Positions 6,137 through 9,062 of a DNA stretch of 9,062 bases are shown here, piece by piece. The notes beneath the pieces are model-generated. The model was not told the DNA's origin, did no database searches, and was given only the letters and a program-made list of their open reading frames with translations. The translations under genes and the position numbers were made by a program. Position 1 is the stretch's first letter, and each line of letters begins with the position of its first letter. Source of the stretch: Thermoplasmata archaeon (GTDB lineage: Archaea > Thermoplasmatota > Thermoplasmata > RBG-16-68-12 > JAGMCJ01); assembly GCA_023129265.1 (NCBI GenBank), contig JAGMCJ010000047.1, forward strand, positions 1-9,062, in the 5' to 3' direction.

Positions 6137-6161
6137 TAATACGGTTCTGTGGATGGGGTGA
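6137..6161 (+). promoter_or_regulatory. TATA-like element and ribosome-binding site before the DUF357 gene
   Basis: TTAATACGG at 6136-6144 puts a T 28 bases before GTG 6165, and GGGGTGA at 6155-6161 resembles the GGAGGTGA ribosome-binding consensus a few bases before the start. The two signals suit different transcripts: leaderless from its own promoter, or read-through from herA using the ribosome-binding site. The TATA match is weak. Confidence 0.35.
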
Positions 6162-6164
6162 TTG

Positions 6165-6461
6165 GTGTCCATCTTGGAGATCGGATCAGACCTCGTGGAG
6201 AAGGATATTGAGATCACGCGAAGAGCTCTCGACAAGGTGGTAATCGCGGCGCCCGAGAAATCGCACCTTCGAAAGGTCGCCGAGGACTTCCTTCTGATGA
6301 GTACCTCCTATTTCGAGGATGCGATCCACTTCTACGAGAAAGGGGACCTTGTGAACGCCTATGGGTGCATCAACTACGCGCACGGCTGGCTGGACGCAGG
6401 TGCCAGGCTGGGCCTCTTCGAAACCGGGGGGGACAACAAGCTCTTCACTCTCCTGGAGTAG
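6165..6461 (+). CDS. DUF357 domain protein
   Basis: A 98-residue all-helical protein of the archaeal DUF357 family, recognised from its C-terminal signature (SYFEDAIHFYEKGDLVNAYG, then INYAHGWLDAGARLGLF). The family has no established function; its helical-bundle pattern is loosely HEPN-like, but the RxxxxH ribonuclease motif is absent. GTG 6165 is preferred; TTG 6162 immediately before it is the alternative and adds one residue. It follows herA by 34 bp on the same strand and probably shares its transcript. Its TAG stop (6459-6461) lies inside the 3' end of the convergent pantoate kinase gene, a 17-bp overlap. A run of seven G at 6426-6432 near the end is a place where sequencing error could shift the frame, but the family signature precedes it and the remaining tail is short. 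Confidence 0.85.
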   Translation: MSILEIGSDLVEKDIEITRRALDKVVIAAPEKSHLRKVAEDFLLMSTSYFEDAIHFYEKGDLVNAYGCINYAHGWLDAGARLGLFETGGDNKLFTLLE

Positions 6462-7335
6462 GTGAGACGAGACGCGCGCCCTCGTTGTCGATGGAACACA
6501 CGAAGGTCTTGCCGGAATCCAGGAGTCTGTATCTCAGGTTTTCCGCCTCGCCGATAGCGAAGACGGAGTTCCCGAGCATCGACATGCTCGCCATTCCGAA
6601 TTCCCTGCACTCCTTGACAGCCTCTTCCACAGCCTCCGGGATGAGCTCCGCCTCCCTGGCGAACTCGAGGGAGAGGTGAAGGAAGTTGCCCAAGGACGTC
6701 TCGTTCAGAAACGTGTTGACATGCTGCCGCCCCACTTTACCTATCCTGGCCACGATTGCCTCATCCGACAGGACATCCTTCGTGGAGAGCGGAGGACCCA
6801 CGACGCAGAGGACGACGTCGCCCTCCCTTTCGAACCTCTGGAACTCTCCGTGCGGTGCAGCACCGGGCTCCGTCCTCACGACGAGCCCCCCAACGGACTG
6901 GGGGAGAACGTCGCCGAGCCCTGTCATGCACTCGACCTCCGCCTTGTGGGCCGTTCGCACGACCTCGTCCCGGGACAGCCCCAGGCCCAGGGCCTCGTTG
7001 ACAGCGATCACGGAACTCAACGCCCCCGCCCCGCTCATACCAAATCCCTGGGACACGGGCAGCTGAACCTCGCTGTTGACATCGATGTGCACGTCCCGCT
7101 CGATGCGGAGGTTCTCGATCGCCTTCTTCGTCACGGGCGCCTCGGACGGCTGACCGCTTATCCTCACGTCGACCGAGGTTGCGTCGGACTCAGTCGCGAC
7201 CACGCCCGTGTGAACTCCGAGGGAAATGCATATCCCCACACCTCTCGAGCCCATCTTGTGAGGGTCCTCGTCAGGACAGACCTCAAAAATGCCTGTGATG
7301 TGCCCAGGACAGAAGGCGACGGCGTCATAGGCCAT
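6445..7335 (-). CDS. Pantoate kinase (archaeal CoA biosynthesis, GHMP kinase family)
   Basis: Phosphorylates pantoate to 4-phosphopantoate with ATP, the archaeal replacement for the bacterial PanC-then-PanK order; phosphopantothenate synthetase then adds beta-alanine. From ATG 7335 it has 296 residues, as expected. GHMP features: N-terminal substrate motif FCPGHITGIFEV, P-loop-like ATP motif PVSQGFGMSGAGA (93-105), AHKAEVECMTGLGDV with the conserved Asp, GGLVVRTEPGAAPHG, and the C-terminal motif SMSMLGNSVFAIG. The start could also be GTG 7347, but that has no ribosome-binding site, whereas GGAG lies about 13 nt before ATG 7335. It begins inside the end of coaBC (11-bp overlap), so translation is probably coupled. 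Its TGA stop (6445-6447) lies within the DUF357 gene on the other strand. Distinguished from mevalonate and shikimate kinases by the CPGHITG and SQGFGMSGAG motifs and by context. Confidence 0.9.
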   Translation of the reverse strand: MAYDAVAFCPGHITGIFEVCPDEDPHKMGSRGVGICISLGVHTGVVATESDATSVDVRISGQPSEAPVTKKAIENLRIERDVHIDVNSEVQLPVSQGFGMSGAGALSSVIAVNEALGLGLSRDEVVRTAHKAEVECMTGLGDVLPQSVGGLVVRTEPGAAPHGEFQRFEREGDVVLCVVGPPLSTKDVLSDEAIVARIGKVGRQHVNTFLNETSLGNFLHLSLEFAREAELIPEAVEEAVKECREFGMASMSMLGNSVFAIGEAENLRYRLLDSGKTFVCSIDNEGARLVSPTPGE

Positions 7336-8524
7336 GTACCGCAGCACTCCATATGTGATGTGCCAGTGTTGCCTTCGTGCCGGATATGCTCTTCGAGGTT
7401 CCGGACTTGTCCAGGAGAATGATATTGGCGGGGTCTCGGCCTATCGTCTTGACATCGTTCGCGACGATCAGGTCAAGCTTCGCGCTCTTCAGTTTCTCGA
7501 GCGCCTTCTCCCTCATCTCGGACTCGGAGAGCCGGGATTCCAGCTTGAAGCCGATGATCTTCGTCCTCTTGCTCTTTCTCCTGATGGCGTCGATGATCTT
7601 TGGCGTCGGCGTCATCTCGATCCTCAGCGATTTCTCCTTCGAGCTCAACTTGCCCTTGACCTTCTTCGGGCGGAAATCTGATATCGCCGCCGGAACGGCG
7701 CAGTAATGGCACCGGATGTTCTTGACAAGCTTCGAGAGGTCCGAGACCGAGGTGAACTTCCTCACCTTGACGAAGGGCGGGGGGCTCACCTCTGCCTTGC
7801 CGATCCAGAGCTCGACCGTCGCACCCCGCTCATAGGCGTCCCTCGCAAGCTCCACACCCATGCGGCCCGAAGTTCGGTTCGTGATGACTCTGACGTCGTC
7901 GACCTCTTCTTCCGTGGAGCCAGCGATGACGACGACCTTCTTCCCTTTCAGGTCGGGCTCGGACAGGGTCCTGATGAGAGCGGAGACGACCTCCTCGATG
8001 CCCGCCATCTTCGCCTTGTTCTCTTCCACGCTCGGGCCGATGAAGACGATGCCCAGTCTCGCGAGCCTCTTCATGTTCTCCTTCAGTATCTTTTGCCGGT
8101 ACATGGACTCGTGCATCGATGGTGCGATGAGAACAGGGATTCCCGATCCGAGCGCGGCGCAAGCGAACGTCGTGACCGGCGTATCCGCAATCCCGCAAGC
8201 GATTTTCGATATCGTGTTCGCCGTCGCGGGTGCAACCAGCAATGCACTGGCCGTACCGCTGGCCCCGCAGAGCCCAACGTAGGGGACACTGCCGTCCAGC
8301 TCAACGATGGGCTTCTTCCCGCTCGCGAACTCGATGGAGTTCGGATGCACTATCCTCTCCGCTTCCTTGGACATCACGGGAATGATGTCGGCGCCGTGTC
8401 GAATCAGCTCGCGAATGAGCTTGACGGACTCGACGGCGGCAATGCTTCCGGTTATCCCTATCACGATGGTCTCGCCTTCGAGCTTGTCGCTCTTGACGCT
8501 CAGGATAGCTTCAGAGGGGTGCAC
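7325..8524 (-). CDS. coaBC: Bifunctional phosphopantothenoylcysteine decarboxylase / phosphopantothenate-cysteine ligase (archaeal type)
   Basis: Joins 4'-phosphopantothenate to cysteine (CoaB) and decarboxylates the product to 4'-phosphopantetheine (CoaC, FMN-dependent). 399 residues. The CoaC half (1-185) shows the flavin-binding GITGSIAAVES (23-33), LLVAPATANTISK (95-107) and APSMHESMY (134-142). The CoaB half (about 190-399) shows VVVIAGSTEEEVDDVR (197-212), ITNRTSGRMG (214-223, Asn216), AAISDFRP (279-286), KGKLSS (290-295) and LIVANDV (352-358). Odd: the catalytic His expected before the APATAN motif (E. coli His75 in the HIEL segment) aligns with Tyr82 in SVPYVGLCG, codon TAC at 8281-8279. 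GTG 8524 is chosen because it is 29 bases after a TATA box. First gene of an operon with pantoate kinase; divergent from nth. Confidence 0.93.
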   Translation of the reverse strand: MHPSEAILSVKSDKLEGETIVIGITGSIAAVESVKLIRELIRHGADIIPVMSKEAERIVHPNSIEFASGKKPIVELDGSVPYVGLCGASGTASALLVAPATANTISKIACGIADTPVTTFACAALGSGIPVLIAPSMHESMYRQKILKENMKRLARLGIVFIGPSVEENKAKMAGIEEVVSALIRTLSEPDLKGKKVVVIAGSTEEEVDDVRVITNRTSGRMGVELARDAYERGATVELWIGKAEVSPPPFVKVRKFTSVSDLSKLVKNIRCHYCAVPAAISDFRPKKVKGKLSSKEKSLRIEMTPTPKIIDAIRRKSKRTKIIGFKLESRLSESEMREKALEKLKSAKLDLIVANDVKTIGRDPANIILLDKSGTSKSISGTKATLAHHIWSAAVHGL

Positions 8525-8546
8525 GTGTTGCGATTAATCTGCCTCC

Positions 8547-8553
8547 ATTTATA
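8547..8553 (-). promoter_or_regulatory. TATA box of the coaBC operon (leaderless)
   Basis: TATAAAT on the minus strand starts 29 bases before the GTG start codon at 8524, so the transcript should begin at or next to the start codon. No ribosome-binding site is present, in agreement. The element sits only about 20 bp from the nth promoter on the opposite strand, so the two promoters share an 84-bp intergenic stretch. Confidence 0.6.
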
Positions 8554-8572
8554 CCTTGTTGTCCAAGCATAC

Positions 8573-8579
8573 TTTTATC
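8573..8579 (+). promoter_or_regulatory. TATA box of nth
   Basis: TTTTATC on the plus strand predicts a start site near 8602-8606, leaving at most a few bases of leader before ATG 8609. No Shine-Dalgarno sequence is visible before that ATG. Confidence 0.45.
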
Positions 8580-8608
8580 ATTCTGGCTTGGATAACTGTC
8601 ATCGCCTC

Positions 8609-9062
8609 ATGACGAAATCAAAGGCTGGCGGGAGGATCGATGAGATGATGGGACTTCTGTCCCGCCGATACCACGTTGGGGCCTTTCCAGGCAAGGGTAA
8701 AGGAACCGCGATAAGCCGTCAGATGAGGGACCCTTACCGCGTGCTGATCTCCACAATCCTCTCGCAGAGGACGAAGGATGAGAACACCAACCGGGCCGCC
8801 ACGAACCTCTTCGAGGTCTTCCCGACACCGGAGTCTTTGGCGGGCGCCGACGTTCACGAGGTTGAAAGCCTCATCAAGCCAGCAGGTTTCCACAAGGTCA
8901 AGGCGGGTAACATCAAACGGGTCGCCTCTCTTCTCGTGAGCGAGTATGAAGGCAACGTCCCCGACGACCTCGATTCTCTACTGAAGCTCCCAGCGGTGGG
9001 AAGGAAGACGGCGAACTGCGTCCTCGTCTACGCGTTCGGAAAGCCCGCGATTCCGGTGGACA
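8609..9062 (+). CDS. nth: Endonuclease III (DNA glycosylase/AP lyase), 3'-truncated by the window
   Basis: A base-excision repair enzyme that removes oxidised pyrimidines and cuts the abasic site. My own translation from ATG 8609 stays open for 151 residues to the window end. Features: YRVLISTILSQRTKDENTN (43-61), a conserved family segment; GFHKVKAGNIKRVA (93-106); the helix-hairpin-helix LPAVGRKTANCVLVYAFG (127-144) with catalytic Lys133; and IPVD, whose Asp151 matches the catalytic Asp of the VDTHV motif. The [4Fe-4S] cluster cysteines expected near the C-terminus lie beyond the window. The start agrees with the TATA box at 8573-8579; later in-frame ATGs would remove conserved N-terminal sequence. 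It is divergent from the coaBC operon. MutY is less likely given the KTAN motif and the Lys/Asp pair. Confidence 0.93.
   Translation, partial: MTKSKAGGRIDEMMGLLSRRYHVGAFPGKGKGTAISRQMRDPYRVLISTILSQRTKDENTNRAATNLFEVFPTPESLAGADVHEVESLIKPAGFHKVKAGNIKRVASLLVSEYEGNVPDDLDSLLKLPAVGRKTANCVLVYAFGKPAIPVD

Noticed and set aside
6426..6432. Run of seven G in the DUF357 gene, a possible frameshift
   Set aside because: The family signature is complete before the run and the predicted tail is short and ends normally, so no frameshift needs to be assumed.
6676..7422. 248-codon plus-strand open frame opposite pantoate kinase
   Set aside because: Low-complexity His/Arg/Pro/Leu composition with no recognisable domain; it mirrors the clear GHMP kinase on the minus strand.
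1..9062. Defence island, CRISPR, toxin-antitoxin, mobile element or prophage
   Set aside because: No repeat-spacer array, transposase, integrase, target-site duplication or defence domain was seen. HerA can occur in bacterial defence systems (for example with SIR2), but no such partner gene is present here.

Overview
The window looks like chromosomal DNA from a euryarchaeon, most likely of the Thermoplasmata and related lineages, with GC in the high fifties by eye. The archaeal assignment rests on three things: archaea-specific families (pantoate kinase, DUF357, an archaeal-type HerA/DUF87 ATPase, an archaeal-type CoaBC), TATA-box promoters placed about 28 nt upstream of start codons (leaderless transcripts), and frequent GTG/TTG starts. 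The class-level placement is inference. There are no tRNAs, rRNAs, CRISPR arrays, insertion sequences or phage genes. This is mostly core housekeeping DNA with a few small uncharacterised genes.

Layout. Positions 1-60 form a perfect 25-bp inverted repeat at the very edge of the sequence and are probably an assembly or amplification fold-back. Reading through its right arm is a 5'-truncated phosphoenolpyruvate synthase (ppsA), followed on the same strand by a PrsW-family intramembrane protease and a charged protein of unknown function (to 3400). That gene ends tail to tail with a 56-residue zinc-ribbon protein on the minus strand (3397-3567), which is divergent from thymidylate kinase (tmk, 3705-4337). 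A 290-bp gap follows. It holds the promoter of herA and a probable leaderless 62-residue minus-strand gene (4312-4500). HerA (4628-6130) and a DUF357 protein (6165-6461) come next. The DUF357 gene overlaps, tail to tail, a minus-strand two-gene coenzyme A operon: coaBC (7325-8524), then pantoate kinase (6445-7335). Divergent from coaBC is endonuclease III (nth, from 8609), cut off by the end of the window.

How the genes work together. coaBC and pantoate kinase are two steps of archaeal coenzyme A synthesis and overlap translationally. PpsA supplies PEP for gluconeogenesis, Tmk makes dTDP, and HerA and Nth act in DNA repair. The points most worth a second look are the replacement of the expected catalytic His by Tyr in the CoaC half of CoaBC, the previously unlabelled leaderless small ORF with an internal 19-residue repeat, the charged insert and C-terminal extension in PpsA, HerA beside DUF357 without its usual nuclease partner NurA, and a run of well-spaced leaderless promoters. 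I found no clearly new multi-gene system.
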